A stretch of DNA of 64,000 nt from Mansonella perstans (GCA_037074765.1 JBAMDO010000188.1:45199-109198), one strand, 5' to 3'; positions 51,701 to 64,000 are shown, counted from the stretch's first letter. The notes: a model not told the origin generated them from the letters alone. Translations and numbers: made by a program.

Positions 51701-54700
51701 TTTTCAATGTATAGTTTTCCAATATATTTTGCAAAAAGCAGTTTTTCTGCTAACAACTATGAATGTAAGACATTTTGAATTGAATGAAATTTTTTTATTA
51801 AAATGATGAAGTCAGAAGTGATCATTTCCATGTAAGACATTTCATTTGTTTTTGTATAAAATCACTTCAATTTATTGATTTATTTTCTTCTTCCTTAAAT
51901 TAGAGCAAATTACATTAATTTTAAACAAACGATACCAAAAATTTTTAAATTTGTTTTTTTTCAAAATTGAAAAAAAAAAAAAACATGCACTTATACGATG
52001 TCAATTTGATTCATTATCAAAGGTGAAAAAGAAAGTGAAAAATATTTTAAAAGAAAAAAATTTATAGATTGACTTGAGAAAAAGAGAGAGAAGAAAAAAA
52101 GAAATAAGTAACTCGCAAAAAGATGTATCAAAAGGTGCATCAAATCACTAAAAAAAGTAGTTGTGTAAAATAATAGAAAGTTTAAACAAGAAGGAAGAAA
52201 AAAAGGAAGGATAATAAATTAGACTGTATTTTTTCCTTCCTTTTTTTTTTGCTTTTTCAAAGATGATATAGTAGAAAGAAAAAAAGCAGAAAAGGCTGAA
52301 AGATTTTTGTCATTTAAATCATTTCTGCAATTTCATATTGACAAATTAAAATGAAGAAATTTCGAAAATTTCACAAACAACCTTTAGTTTACCTGACTTT
52401 TCCTACTTTTTTTTTGCAAAATTTGAATGGCAAATTTTATTCAAATTAAAAAAAAAATTTTTATTTTTCGATAGTCTTCATGTGCTTGGAAAAATTAAAT
52501 TCAACAATAAACAGTGTTGGAAAATTCGACTGATTCGACTGATTATTGCACAAATGAAAAAATATGCTTTAAATTATATTAGTATATAAGGAAACTGCAC
52601 GCAGTCTCTTAAGGGAAATTCATGTTTACACTTTAATGATAGCATTCATATTTTATCACTTCCATCTGCTTTCAGTTCATTTCTAAATGGATCCGGAATG
52701 TAGGAAACGCATAACTATCCTTCACGTATTTTTTTGGGGAAATTCACGTAATTTCCGAACAGATAGTGAGTGTACAGAGTAAGTGAATGACACGGTCTTC
52801 ATGTGTCATTTGTGAGTGTGTTTAATTTTCAAACGCCACTTCTCGCATTCAGATGGCATCATTCCTTCTTCGTCATTCTTTTCACGCTTTTTCTCTCTTA
52901 GCAATCACTACTTCTAATTAATTCTAAATGGAAATATGAAAATACTATCAACACAATTTACTACAATTTTACAATTTGTTGTCAGACGACCAGTCAATCA
53001 GTTTACAACTTTCTCTTTCCCTCTCATTTCTCCTCCTTATGCCCTTTTGAACTTTTTTCCACTCTTTGCCATTTTTCTTTTCCTAATTAATAACTTTTCG
53101 AAAAATGCTACATTTGTACTTTTTGCACCGTGCTGCACAGTAATCTGGTGCAAATGTCTCGCGTAATTTATCGGTAGAGCAATGATCACATCACGATTCA
53201 CCGTTCATGATTCGAAAATAAAATTCTAAAACGTTTGTAATTAATTAAGTAGATAATTAATAAAAGTTGTCAACCAAAGTATTTTTAAAACACTGGCTAC
53301 TTTTTATTACTGCTTAAAGCCTGCTACTGAAAGGTGAATTATTTTGTAACTTTTTTAAAGTATTCCAATTACTCTTATTTTTATTTTAAAAAGAAAACGA
53401 AAGACCTATGTCTTATGTCTCTCTTCGAAAGACCTATTGTTCTTGTGTTTAAATTGCTCACAATTTGCTTAGCGAAGTATTAAATTCAATTTACTTATTT
53501 TTATTAAATTAAACTTATCGGACAGTAACCATACAACCATTAAATTGGGAAAAGAAACTTGTGCGTAACATTTCGAAAATACGAAAACAGAACAAAGCAG
53601 GTAAAAATTTTATCATTTTTATTTGAGAAGATAGGAGGAAGGAAAAAAGTGCCGAAATGACCATGAAATTTGTCCTTGCTAGTGAAATTTTTGGCGAATT
53701 GCCTACTCGATGTTTGCCATCAGTCACGTGTCCTTGGTGTCACCATGGTTTATTTAATTTATTTCGGACTATTGAAAAGGAAGTAAATTTTCAGTTTTAA
53801 TTTCCTCTCATATTTTTTCCTTTGAGTCAAAAAAAGGAAGAAAGGAAGCGATTAAAAAGAAATTACAGGTAAGCCATATTTTTTCATTGATTTTAATGAC
53901 ATTAATATGAATATGACATTAATAGACTAATACGATATTATTCTTTGATTTTAGTAATGCACTTGATATATAGTATTACTGTAGATACTAATTTTAAGAT
54001 TTGAACCTTACATTTCACTATGATATTTATGTTAATTAGCTTTAATATCCGTTACTGAATAAATTTGAACATTTTAGTTTTATTGCAACTGTTTTTCAGC
54101 TTACTTTAAAACTTTTTTCTACTTGGACAATTACTTTATAACATCGTAAATTCCTCAAAAATCTTGGTTGAGCAAGCTGGCATTAAAATAATAATATTAG
54201 AGTAATGTTTCCTACGACAATATTTCAGCAAACAGCGTCAAATAAAATTTTGTATAAAAAAAGAAAAGAGATTTGAACAGAAAATTTTGTGACAACCAAA
54301 CAGATCGTTATAATGATCAATAATATGCGAATTACTTAAATTTGTGATCAGTAATATACGTTTCGCATTATTTTTCACACTTTAAAACTTATTCATTTCA
54401 TAAGAGAATTGTCGAGTAATGCTATATTTAATTTTAATTAAAAGCATACGACCCTTCACTAAATAGTCTGATTTAATGAAATTAAATTTATCGAATAAAA
54501 GATAAATTCAAAATGGACTACTTGAATTTCATCAAACAAACTTATTATTCTCTCACTTTTACAATAATGTGTCTATGTGCACTAGCACTTAGTAATTAAC
54601 ATTAGGATAGTGATCAATTACAGAACAAATTTATTCTGACTCAAATTTGTTAATTAACAGTTAATTGGCCGTGATAGAGGACATAAAAGGATGAGTGATG

Positions 54701-55401
54701 ACAAAGCGGTATCTGATGACACGAAGGAGTAGATAACGAAACATGTTGCTGCCTCGAAGTGGTACCTTTTGCAGGTGACCCCGTTATAACAACAAACAAT
54801 GTGGGGTGATGTCATTCCTCCAAATAAGCTTTCACTATCATCTTTTTTCAGGAATGAAATTCGGATGAAATTGAAACACTTGGAATCCTTGAAGGAATAA
54901 TCATATCTTGTGATCGCATTAAATGACTAATTCAAAAAATTTTATTTTATGCAAGAAATATCTAAAATCAAAATGATTCGTAATCAATTACCAAAATTGC
55001 ATTTTAAAAAAATTAATTACATATAAATCATCGTTTCTCATCCATTTACTGATATGACACACTGCTAAAACATTATATGACAATTCACCAAACTATCAGA
55101 TATTCATACAGCGGTCATCCCTAAATATTTCAATGAATACATTAAAGTGTTTAAGTACGATCGTACTTTAAGATATCAAATTGCCGAGTCTGAAAGTTGA
55201 ATGCACTGTGATAGGAAGTTCTAATGGAAGGAGAATCTTTCACTTCGGTTTTTTCCAATTCCTTTTCTTTTTTTGAGTTTATAAAAGATTGAATTTTTCT
55301 TTCAAGAAAATGAGAGAAATAGCAAAAATAATTTATAGTAATGTTTTGGAGACTTCTTTAAAATTTAAGTCCATAGTCGTCATGGCTTCGTCTCGCAAAC
55401 G
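48781..55401. other. gene-free AT-rich DNA
   Basis: About 6.6 kb without a supported gene. Poly-A/T tracts lie around 51960-52060 and 52100-52460. A GC-richer stretch at about 54660-54830 has no recognisable coding potential. Open frames such as 50674-50961 (-), 52936-53166 (+) and 53515-53727 (-) lack domains and splice support. Confidence 0.45.
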
Positions 55402-55465
55402 AACATTTGAGGATTCTATAGAATCCACAAACATAGAATTCACAAACATAGAATCCTCAAATGTT
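55402..55465. repeat. perfect 18-bp inverted repeat
   Basis: Arms 55402-55419 and 55448-55465 are exact reverse complements (core ACATTTGAGGATTCTA) with a 28-base spacer that itself holds two ACAAACATAGAAT words. It lies at the 3' border of the LINE remnant. Confidence 0.9.
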
Positions 55466-58030
55466 TGAATCCTCAAAAGAATGCCAATGCGGCATAGCTA
55501 AGTAAGGTTGCATAGGGCACAACGGAAGATCTGATTAGGCGGTGCAGGCAATGTACGGATTTTGCGATATCTCGACATTGATTCTACGGTTATTTTGGAA
55601 GGAGACGACAGCATTATCAATTGTTTGTCTTTCCATATCTTCTGTTGAACGTTATAATGAACCGTTGATGATGGCTAAAGTTCAGGTATTGTTTCAGAGT
55701 GTTTTTATATCTTTTTAAGGAGGTTTCTCATGCAAGAGGTAGTGGCGAGTCCTGGACAGTCTTAGAGAGACGATGATCCTTCATTCGGGAAATGTTGCAA
55801 CGCAACTGCATTCTCAGCAGAACAATCTGAATTTAAATGATCAATATAGCGAATATTACGGATGCGGCGAAAGCGGGTAGACGCAGATGCTGGCGATAGA
55901 TGAGCAACATTTCACACCGATATAAAAGAGTATCAAGACTCTTAGTGCCTTTGCTATTCTGTTACCGATCTCTTTATATCGCGGCGTCCGAGGAATAGAT
56001 GCTTTCTAGATGTGAACTGTCTTAAGCTCGAATAGACTGTCTTAAGATGTCTTAACTGTCTTAAATGGACTGTCTGAACTGGACTGCCTTAAACTCAAAT
56101 CCCCTATGGTAATGTGTGGAAGATGGTATTCAGTTCGTTGTGCTTATTGGTGAAAAATTTCTTTATGCTGACCAGCAGTCCAAAAAGCTCGGTGGTTTCC
56201 ACAAAGCAAGATATTCGCTGTGAGCAACAAGAGGCGTCATCAGCATACAGCAAGTCGTGGGTAAGGTAATTCAGAGTCTTAGCGTGGGTTTTTAGTTGTT
56301 TTAGGTTGAATATAGTACTTATTCAACCAAAAACTTCACTGACCACATCAAGAATTTTCATGTGGTCAGCGAAGGTTACAGAGAGTCAATCTTCTATTTT
56401 CTCTTGTAATTGTCCAAGAACGAATACTACATTGGAGATACTTCAATTAGCTCTGAAACCATATTGAATTTCAGGTAAATGATCTTCGATGATTGATCTG
56501 TTTAGGAGTATTTTTGCAAGGATTTTTCCGGCGATAGAGAGCAGAAGTATACTTTGATAATTTGAACAGTCGTACTTGTCTTTTTTTTTGTAAAGGGAAT
56601 GATGAATGCGTAGCGAAAATCTGATAATAATTCGCGTTCCTCCAACAATATACAACAAGCTCGTGAATTAGCATGGAATATATGGCCTACATGTTTTAGA
56701 TTTCAGATGGAGTCCCACTAATCCCAGCTGCCTTGCTTATTTTTATCTGCTTTATAGTGTTAAGGCTCTCTTGCAACAAAGGGACTATGTCCAGTTCTGT
56801 TTTTATCGTTTGTTGAGTAGTTTGTTGAATTGCTGCGCTTTTAACTGTACGAATAGTGCTGAAGAGAGTTTGGAAGTATTCGGACCATCGATTTGTGAAA
56901 AGAAAATGACTACGTGCATCAAATAAAGGACTTTGAATTTGGTATGTGGACCCAAACACTGTTTTCAGAACTTCATAGAATCCTCTATAGTTATCCAAAA
57001 TAGCATATAATTGAGATCTTTTCTGCTAGACTAAATCACCATTTATTCCGAATCAAGTCACCAGTTATTCTGAATCAAGTCATCATTTATTCTAAATGAA
57101 ATTTCTCGGTGAGCAATTCTTTGCTAAGATTCTGAATCTTTTGATTGCTTTCATCAAATTAGTCTTTGTTTGTGGAAAACTTAACAGATTTTTTACAGAA
57201 CTCCAAAATATTGGTTTTTATACATTACCAAAGTGCTTCGGAAGAGGCTGCTATGGTATGATCAAGTCTGTTTTGAAGATTTCTTTGGAAACTATTTTTC
57301 ATTACAGTTATATGAAGTTTGTTCTCCTTCATGGAAGGCCCTCAGTTGATTTTGAACTTGATATGAAAAGTTTGCAACATGTTAGACGAAAGTCTCCTTG
57401 AGATATTTGGCACTATACATTATTTTGCTTGTAGGTCGAATATCACAAATGTATGTTTGTTGCCGTATCATGTAGTCGATAAGATGCAATACTTACAACA
57501 AGGATGAATCCAGACTATCTTTCTGCGCAAAGATTGTATTCATGATGGTGAACTGTCCAAAAACCCAAAATTCTAGCAGGAGGTGGCCATTATCATTGTA
57601 GTTTGTTTCCCAATGCTCTGCTTCTCCATACGTCTTTCAAAGTTACGATCGAACTACTTGAACGTTGAAGTCACCAAGAATAATAGTTTGCAGAAACTTC
57701 TTTTCAATAAGGCGGTCTGCAGAAACTTTTTTCAATAAGGCGGTCTGCAGACTGCAGAAACTTTTTTCAATAAGGCGGTCTGCAGAAACTTTTTTCAATA
57801 AAGCGATCTGCAGAAACTTTTTTCAATAAGGCGGTCTGCAGAAACTTTTTTTCAGTAAGGCGGCGTAAGATAAAACGTTTTCTACAGGTCAGCCTATAGA
57901 ACATATACGCTAAAGAGAACGACATATTGCTTAAAACGTAAACAAATGATGAGACCGGGATATCCTGTAGGTAAATTGTTAAGTTTGGATGTGATAGAAT
58001 TTTTGATCATAAAGTCAACTCCTCAAAGAT
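55466..58030 (-). mobile_element. decayed non-LTR retrotransposon (LINE) remnant
   Basis: Minus-strand fossil of a LINE with an apurinic-type endonuclease and a reverse transcriptase, resembling elements often mis-annotated as craniofacial development protein 2-like. From 58.03 kb downward, translated pieces in shifting frames match the family in order. Endonuclease: GVDFMIKNSITSKLNNLPTG, then LIICLRF and VVLFSVYV (about 58020-57895); NDNGHLLLEF (about 57590); LHLIDYM (about 57480). Linker: SRHSHFLFTN-like region at 56998-56696. RT: NYQSILLLSIAGKILAKILL and IQYGFRAN (56658-56443), FNLKQLKTHAKTL, and the catalytic LLYADDAS with YADD at 56247-56236. Downstream ELFGLLVSIKK also fits. Stops, frameshifts and a minisatellite insertion show that it is dead. 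The 5' end is truncated at about 58.03 kb; the 3' end is approximate. Confidence 0.85.
57691..57864. repeat. 28-bp minisatellite inside the LINE
   Basis: About six tandem units of AGAAACTTTTTTCAATAAGG plus CGGTCTGC (28 bases), with a short ACTGCAG interruption after the second. It sits in what was the endonuclease reading frame. Because 28 is not a multiple of three, each added copy shifts frame. Confidence 0.9.
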
Positions 58031-59498
58031 GTCGTTCAGTTTTGGTTTTTTTCTTTGCAGTAAGACATTCCAAGACATTCCATTAAATCCTCTTTATCGT
58101 GTCATAAGTGCAATGGTTGAATTTTTGGCTAAAAAAAAATTAACTGAGAAAATCAATGATGGATTCATAGTTCATATGATAAGCAGAACAACGGAGAATA
58201 TCACTATTCACATATATTTTTTTATGTTTCTTATCAGTACTGATTGAAATTTATTTGTTTATTGATTGATATGCCATGATATTATTCAATCATTAGGGAT
58301 AATAAAGTTGTGCACAATCGGAACCCAACATCGTTAATCGATAAGCAACGAACTTTATCTTCTTATCAGAAGTTCGAAAATTTCTTTCATGATAGATAGA
58401 AACTGTAAGATACCTTTAAATCAATTTCTTTTAAAAGTTCTGCAATAGAAATGAGAATTTTTCAACCTGATTGATTGTAATTCAGAACAAGTACCAATAA
58501 TATGTGTAAAGCTTTTAGCAACAGTATTAATCCAGAATTACCCAATCTGTAGAGCAGATGCAAGCTTGAACAAACTGAATTTGCTGTATCTTGTTTATTT
58601 GTATTTTAATGTTACTCTAAGTTTAACTAATAGAAGTTTTGATTGAAATTTGTTTCTAAATTAACAGAAATTTATTTTCGAACCCTGAAATCTCTGTTAC
58701 AAATGAAAAAGCCAAAATGGCTCTGAATGAAGATAAGATTGGAAATTATTAACTTCAAGTAACACGAATAACTTCTATTTAAGTTTAATTAGTTCAGGAA
58801 TACTATCTTCTTTTGGTACTTAAATCATCTCAAATCTTGAATAAATTAGACTATCCTAAATTTGAATAACTCAAAACCTGTTAGCTATTAGAAATCGCGG
58901 AACTATGAATTTTAGCTACTATACTGAAAAGAAATATTTGAAGACTCATCGGCTTATATTCACGTTGCGAAAGGTTTTTAAAGCTGCCAACCGATGATTC
59001 ATTATGATGCTAACTTATGGGAACACCCGGGAGGGAAGCGGAGTGAGGGAGAGTTTTGTAGCGCGGCAGTTTGTTAGTGAAAAAACTAAATGTTACTTTG
59101 AATTTCTCTTTTTACTCATAGCAGTATTTTTTCTGGATCAAATTAATCATAGTTATCCTTTTCCCATATCATTTCAGAAATTCTCGATCAGCTCGATATA
59201 TTACAAATATTTGCTTATTTTCTCCTTCTTTCAAAATTTTTTCCATTTGTAAAATGGAAAGTTTTTTTTTCTTCTGCAGTTTAGGAACTGTTCTATATCA
59301 AGGAATTCCAATCATAACTTTACTATTAATTTCAACTTCATCAATGTTTTCTAGAATATTTTATCATATGATATCATTTACGAATATTTTGATTTGAACT
59401 GATTTCAAAAGTTATTATTTTATTTAATTGGAATATTTTTCAGACGAAACCGACACACTTCTAAAGAAAGTAGTAAACAGTATGATATAGAAAGTATT
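58031..59498. other. region upstream of ABHD2
   Basis: AT-rich except for a GC-richer patch at about 59019-59075 (around CACCCGGGAGGGAAGCGGAG) ending in a donor-like GTTAGT. This could mark the transcription start or a non-coding first exon of the next gene. The overlapping frame at 59004-59252 is not supported beyond this patch, and joining it to 59444 meets a stop. Confidence 0.4.
59431..59443 (+). promoter_or_regulatory. 3' splice site upstream of the ABHD2 start
   Basis: GAATATTTTTCAG ends 55 bases before the ATG at 59499. It could receive a spliced leader or join a 5' non-coding exon. Confidence 0.45.
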
Positions 59499-62385
59499 AT
59501 GGCATTTTTGGAATCACTTTTAAATTGGATTTCATTTACTGATCACTGGTCAAATTATGTATGGCTAAGCGCATTTGTTCTGATCGTTGCATTAGTTCGA
59601 TTCTTCGATGTGCTGAGTTATCCGGAAAAGCCATGGGTAACTTATATGCAGAAAACAACATCTAGCAAGAATCAGATATCGATTGGTGACGTGTTAGACC
59701 GATGTCCCATTCTGAATGCGGTGTCAGTTTACTGCTTATTCCCTGGTTCTATCCTTAAATCTTGTGGAATTAATTAGGTTTCGGTGGTGATGAATCGGAT
59801 GATAGGATGCTTTCGCCTTTATCATATATGATATGAATTGGGATGCAATTGCTAATTTCTTATCTGAAATGCAGTTACGATTCAAGAACCTAAGATTCAA
59901 GAACCGGAACTTCATGAGTTAGATCCGGTGGGAAAGATTTAACTTCTTATTGGTTGAAATTCGAACCCTGTATAATGGCAAATTTTAGTTATTCACCCCC
60001 GTTACTATGGGGTCGGAGTGGTCATCTGCAAACAGCATCATACGGATTGTTCGGGCATGCATCACTTATTCGGACTTATGACTCTCGACATGTTGTGAAA
60101 CTGAGTGATGGCGCAACAATGATATTTGATGTTTTCGAACCTGTTAGGCTACACCCTTCTAAAAGTAAGATATTATTGTCTAGTTATCAGATGAAAACAA
60201 ATAAAGATCATAGTCATTTAAAGGAAATTTTTTTTAGCCAGAAATTGATTTGATTGTTTGCTTTTCTCCCAATTTCTGTTTTTCTTTTTTTCATTCCAAA
60301 TTTGAAACTTAGTTTTAGAAATCTTTATAATCTTGGGTATCAAATTTTGCAGAAGACATAACACTAGCTTTGTGTCCTGGTATTGCGAATACGAGTGAAT
60401 CAAATTACATTCGCACTTGTGTTCATTATGCTCAAGAAAATGGATTTCGTTGTGCCGTACTGAATCATCTTGGTGCGCTAAAGCATGTCCCACTTACATC
60501 AAATCGTATATTTTCCTACGGTTAGTTTGAAATATCCTGAAAAATAGGTTGTAAATTTAATGATGAATTTCGAGTTATGTTTGTGCAAACGTTCAATATA
60601 GGTAACCAAAGCAAATGTTGTCAGAAAATCCGTTAATGTGTGATAATCGTTTGATGAATTAAAGTCAATCATAAATTCTAGTCATAATTTTTTTGTAACC
60701 TATGAATGGAAGCAAATAACGCGACAATAATTTTTTTTTAAAATTTTTGATCGCTTAAGATGCAACAGGATTCAATTTATGGATTAAGTTTTGCAGAATA
60801 TGTTTCTTTTTTTGAAGGTGGTACAGAGGAAATGGAGGAAATGATAGCACATTTGCATAATTTATTTCCGTCTACTCGTTTCTTCTGCATTGGCTTCAGT
60901 ATGGGTGGAAATATAATCACACGCATGATAGCTAAATTATCATCCGATGGTGTGCAGCACCGGATTATTGCTGGACTTTCCGTTGCGCAGGGATACTGTG
61001 CTACATCGTTGGTTTTTCGCAATTAGTTTAATTTAATATTTTATTGCTGTTAACTTTATTTGCTGTGTGAGTTTAAATTATTAGTGCAGAGAATGGTTCA
61101 CTTTTTCCTGAAACACACGGACTGCATTTTGAGATGTAATTTACTTTTAAAAATTCGGGTCATATAATCTTTAATCTTTTATGAAGTATTATTCGAAGTA
61201 CTTTTAGAATTCTTTTATGGTCATTAAACTTAGATATCTGTTTATTCTGGAAGTGTTCAGAATAATCTTGAGCTACCTTTCCTCTCGTGCTGATTCTTCT
61301 TTTCTTTCTGTGTTTTTTCAAACACTCATTGTTTTCCTTTCAGAAATAATGATGTTCTCGAATACTGAAACAAGGAAAAAAAAGGAAATTTTCCTTTTTT
61401 TAGATCACTTTCTTTGTATCATAGTTGGGAAAATGCTCGTCGAGCGTATAACTATTTGATAACGGAAAATATGAAACGGTTACTACGGCGAAATTACGAT
61501 ATGGCAGTAGCCCCGCACGTCAAAACAGGTTTAATAAATGAGCAAGTAATGTTTTTTTTTGATGTGAAATTGTTTATAAATACTTAATATTGCATATAAT
61601 GTGGAAAGTCATTTTTTTCTGTATTTTCTTTTGCGCTTTTTATCGATTCTCTTTGTGGTTTTAAAGATTCATTTTAATGTTTGCAGCATTTGTGGGCAGC
61701 AACATCAATAATGGCATTGGATGACTCATACACTCGCCGTATACTCGGTTATGAAAGTGTTGAGGAATTTTATCGTGACATCAGCTCCTTATCAGTAATT
61801 CCGAAGATTAACATACCGATGGTATAAATTTGACTTTTCAAGAAATTGAAACAGAAATTAGCCATCATCTTTTTTACATTTTATCTTATTTAGATAGTAA
61901 ATATGAGCTGCTTTTTTCGCCTTACGTCATATGTTTGCCAAAACAATTTAATTATTTGAAATGAATTTTTATAATAGTTCTTACTTATTGCTACATTGCT
62001 GATAAATAAGAATGTAGTGTAGAACTCAATTTTTTTGTCATTCATGGCTATTGAACTGGTCCTTTACTTGTATTTTTAACAACGGTACTACCACTAAAGG
62101 ATATTTGACCATAAATTTGGTCTATCTTGTATATAATAATGCAGATCGAAGATGCTGCAGGTTTTCATGAATGCATTGGATGACCCACTGATACCACCTT
62201 GTCTGTGGCATCCAGTTCGAGAATTAGCTGCAACAAATGAACAGTTTGGCTTCATTCTCACAAAACATGGTGGACATCTTGGCTTCCTGGAAGGTAGTGG
62301 TATAGTTCCAAACTCTGTCACCTGGCTGGATCGTTTCATTGTTGAACTTGCAAATTCAATTGGTATAGCATATGATGAAATTTAA
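59499..62385 (+). CDS. ABHD2: ABHD2-type alpha/beta hydrolase (monoacylglycerol lipase-like)
   Basis: Membrane-anchored serine hydrolase; vertebrate ABHD2 hydrolyses monoacylglycerols such as 2-AG and other lipid esters. Exons: 59499-59722, 59989-60164, 60353-60520, 60818-61007, 61404-61545, 61687-61821, 62161-62385; 1260 nt, 419 aa, close to the 425 aa of human ABHD2. One N-terminal membrane segment at about 20-40 (YVWLSAFVLIVALVRFF). Matching blocks: YSPPLLWGRSGHLQTA, DITLALCPGIANTSESNYIR, FRCAVLNHLGAL, the nucleophile elbow GFSMGGN (Ser about 217), FMNALDDPL (Asp about 353) and KHGGHLGF (His about 384). This gives a complete triad with spacing like the human protein, so it is probably active. 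Exon junction residues align with human ABHD2 without gaps, which fixed the choice of GTCAGT at 59723 and GTTGGT at 61008 as donors. It could be called an ABHD1/3-like protein, but the PGIANTSE and NHLGAL blocks favour ABHD2. Confidence 0.95.
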
Positions 62386-64000
62386 TGATTTAGGAAAGGG
62401 AATGGAAAAAAGGAAAGGAAGAAGGTTCATTCTGACAACAGAGGACTAGATAGATTAGTAGTAGTTTTGTTTTTATGTGGACATCAGAAATTATGGTCAA
62501 AATATTGAGATTATTCGTAATCCATGGTATTATAATTCAAAGAAAAATGATATCAGCCAATATATTTGAGTTATTTCCTCCTCTTAATGCTTAGCACAGA
62601 AATATTTTATGAATTTTCTTTTGATTTTTCTCCAGATTTTTCCACTTCATTTCCATATTTTTCTCTTTTTTGTCTTATTGTTACAAATTTCATTGGGTTG
62701 TTGATATTGAAATGCGGTTGTTTATATAACACGTTATAGATTTTTTGTATGTACTTCAATAAAGTCTAATACATTGATTAGGCTATTGCAATAAATAGAT
62801 CTGCGAAGTTTATTTAAAAAGTGCAAGCTTTGGTCAGGTGTTAGACAGTTTGCTTATAAAAAGGATAATTTATTACAGGAATAGTGAGATAGTATGAAAT
62901 GCTATTGTGAAATTTAAAAATTATAAGCATGTTCTTTATAATTTATGTATCCAATATCCAATCTATTAAAATTAGTAAATGCTTCTTACATTATGTGAAC
63001 TGTCCATGATTTGTAAATAGTTGATAGTTGTATGTAAATAGTTGTGTCTATCCTTTGTAACCTGCGTTTTAACTTTTCAGTTTTAAGTATCACACTACTG
63101 CAGTGTCTTTTTTTGTTGTTGCATTTATTTCTAGTCAGTGATTAATCAATTCAGTGCATTGTCTAATTCGGGAATTCCATTTTTAAGGATTATATTTATT
63201 TTTTACATCATTGGTTTTCGTCATTTTTGTTTTTGTTAATTTCTTTCAGAAAAAAAAACGAAAAAATTCTTGAAAAATATGTCAGTACTGTATGTATCAA
63301 TCGGTTTATTAGTATTTTTTTTCGCGAAAGTTGTCTAGTGTAACTTTTATTCACTATTGGAGAAAATTTTGTGCAAATAATTATTCTTCCAGATCGCGGG
63401 ATACTATATAAATTTATGAATAACTAATTATAGTGTAGACTAGGATCTCATGGAAACATCTCAGTAAAATATGGCGAGAAATATTTTCTTTTCATGAATC
63501 TTTGTTGATCGTTTCACATTTTATTTCTGGCTATTTGTGAACTTCATATTTTTCTCTATTTGTGAACTCCATATTTTTCTCTGTTACTTTTCTCTGTTAC
63601 TCAATAAACTTTATTTTTCTTTTCTACAATTTCATCAGATAAGGCATCAATAGAAAATTTCAACATTTTTGATTTTTGAATCAAGTGTTTGTGTCGCTGA
63701 TATAGAAATTTAAAAATTAATTAAAAAAAAGAAATGAAACAATCGAACAATCATGCGAATTTTCTGGAAATATTTTGGGAGTGATATTTTCTTGTGACTG
63801 TAACTCGGATTTAAAGACTGAAGTAGTAATTCTAATTATGATACGCATGTGAAAAGTTATGGTGATTTGCAACCGGTGATAGCTGGAGATGTGTGTAAAA
63901 TAATTTAATTGCGGTCTTTTGCATTATTTATTATTCAACATCATAGAGCAAAAAAAGAAAGAAATTCAATGAACTTTTGTTTTTGCCGAAAAATTATTCA
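62386..64000. other. ABHD2 3' UTR and flanking DNA
   Basis: The AT-rich 3' flank holds AATAAA at 62758-62763 and again near 63603. Beyond the first hexamer I see no exon-like frame on either strand up to the window end. Confidence 0.45.
62758..62763 (+). promoter_or_regulatory. candidate polyadenylation signal, ABHD2
   Basis: AATAAA in CTTCAATAAAGTC, 373 bases after the stop codon. A second hexamer near 63603 is a possible distal site. Confidence 0.55.

Noticed and set aside
57096..57401. 101-codon plus-strand frame
   Set aside because: Antisense to the LINE endonuclease/linker region; no independent support.

Overview
The window looks like a nuclear contig from a nematode, most likely a spirurid/filarial-type (clade III) worm. 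This is inferred from four things: very AT-rich intergenic DNA; many short introns ending in TTTCAG-type acceptors; acceptor-like sequences just upstream of start codons, consistent with spliced-leader trans-splicing; and a cuticle collagen with the nematode N-terminal domain and a CDHCP-type C-terminus. No bacterial, viral or organellar genes were seen.

Layout. 1-19.46 kb: gene-poor DNA rich in CAT, ATT, CA/TG and AT microsatellites, with one long imperfect hairpin near 8.4 kb; no supported gene. 19.46-21.90 kb: seven-exon cuticle collagen (+). 21.98-25.74 kb: intergenic DNA with a 4 x 15 bp array, a 21-bp direct-repeat pair, a purine-rich block and a 31-bp minisatellite. 26.60-30.11 kb: ten-exon NDRG-family protein (+). 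30.49-30.75 kb: possible small minus-strand ORF. 31.4-32.4 kb: LTR-like block, a 40-bp duplication and a 32/33-bp minisatellite. 35.76-45.54 kb: 23-exon SCAF4/SCAF8-type protein with a CID, an RD/RS-like region and an RRM (+). 47.57-48.76 kb: two-exon minus-strand gene for a small putative secreted peptide precursor. 55.4-58.03 kb: decayed LINE on the minus strand with recognisable endonuclease and reverse-transcriptase segments. 59.50-62.39 kb: seven-exon ABHD2-type alpha/beta hydrolase (+).

The four main genes all lie on the plus strand but are 4.7-14 kb apart, so they do not look like an operon. They serve unrelated roles: cuticle structure, NDRG signalling/trafficking, transcription-coupled RNA processing and lipid hydrolysis. 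Exon models were built by hand from reading-frame continuity, splice consensus and remembered family alignments. The summed exon lengths close in frame for all four genes and for the peptide gene. The least certain junctions are collagen exon 3/4, SCAF exon 7/8 and SCAF exon 16/17.
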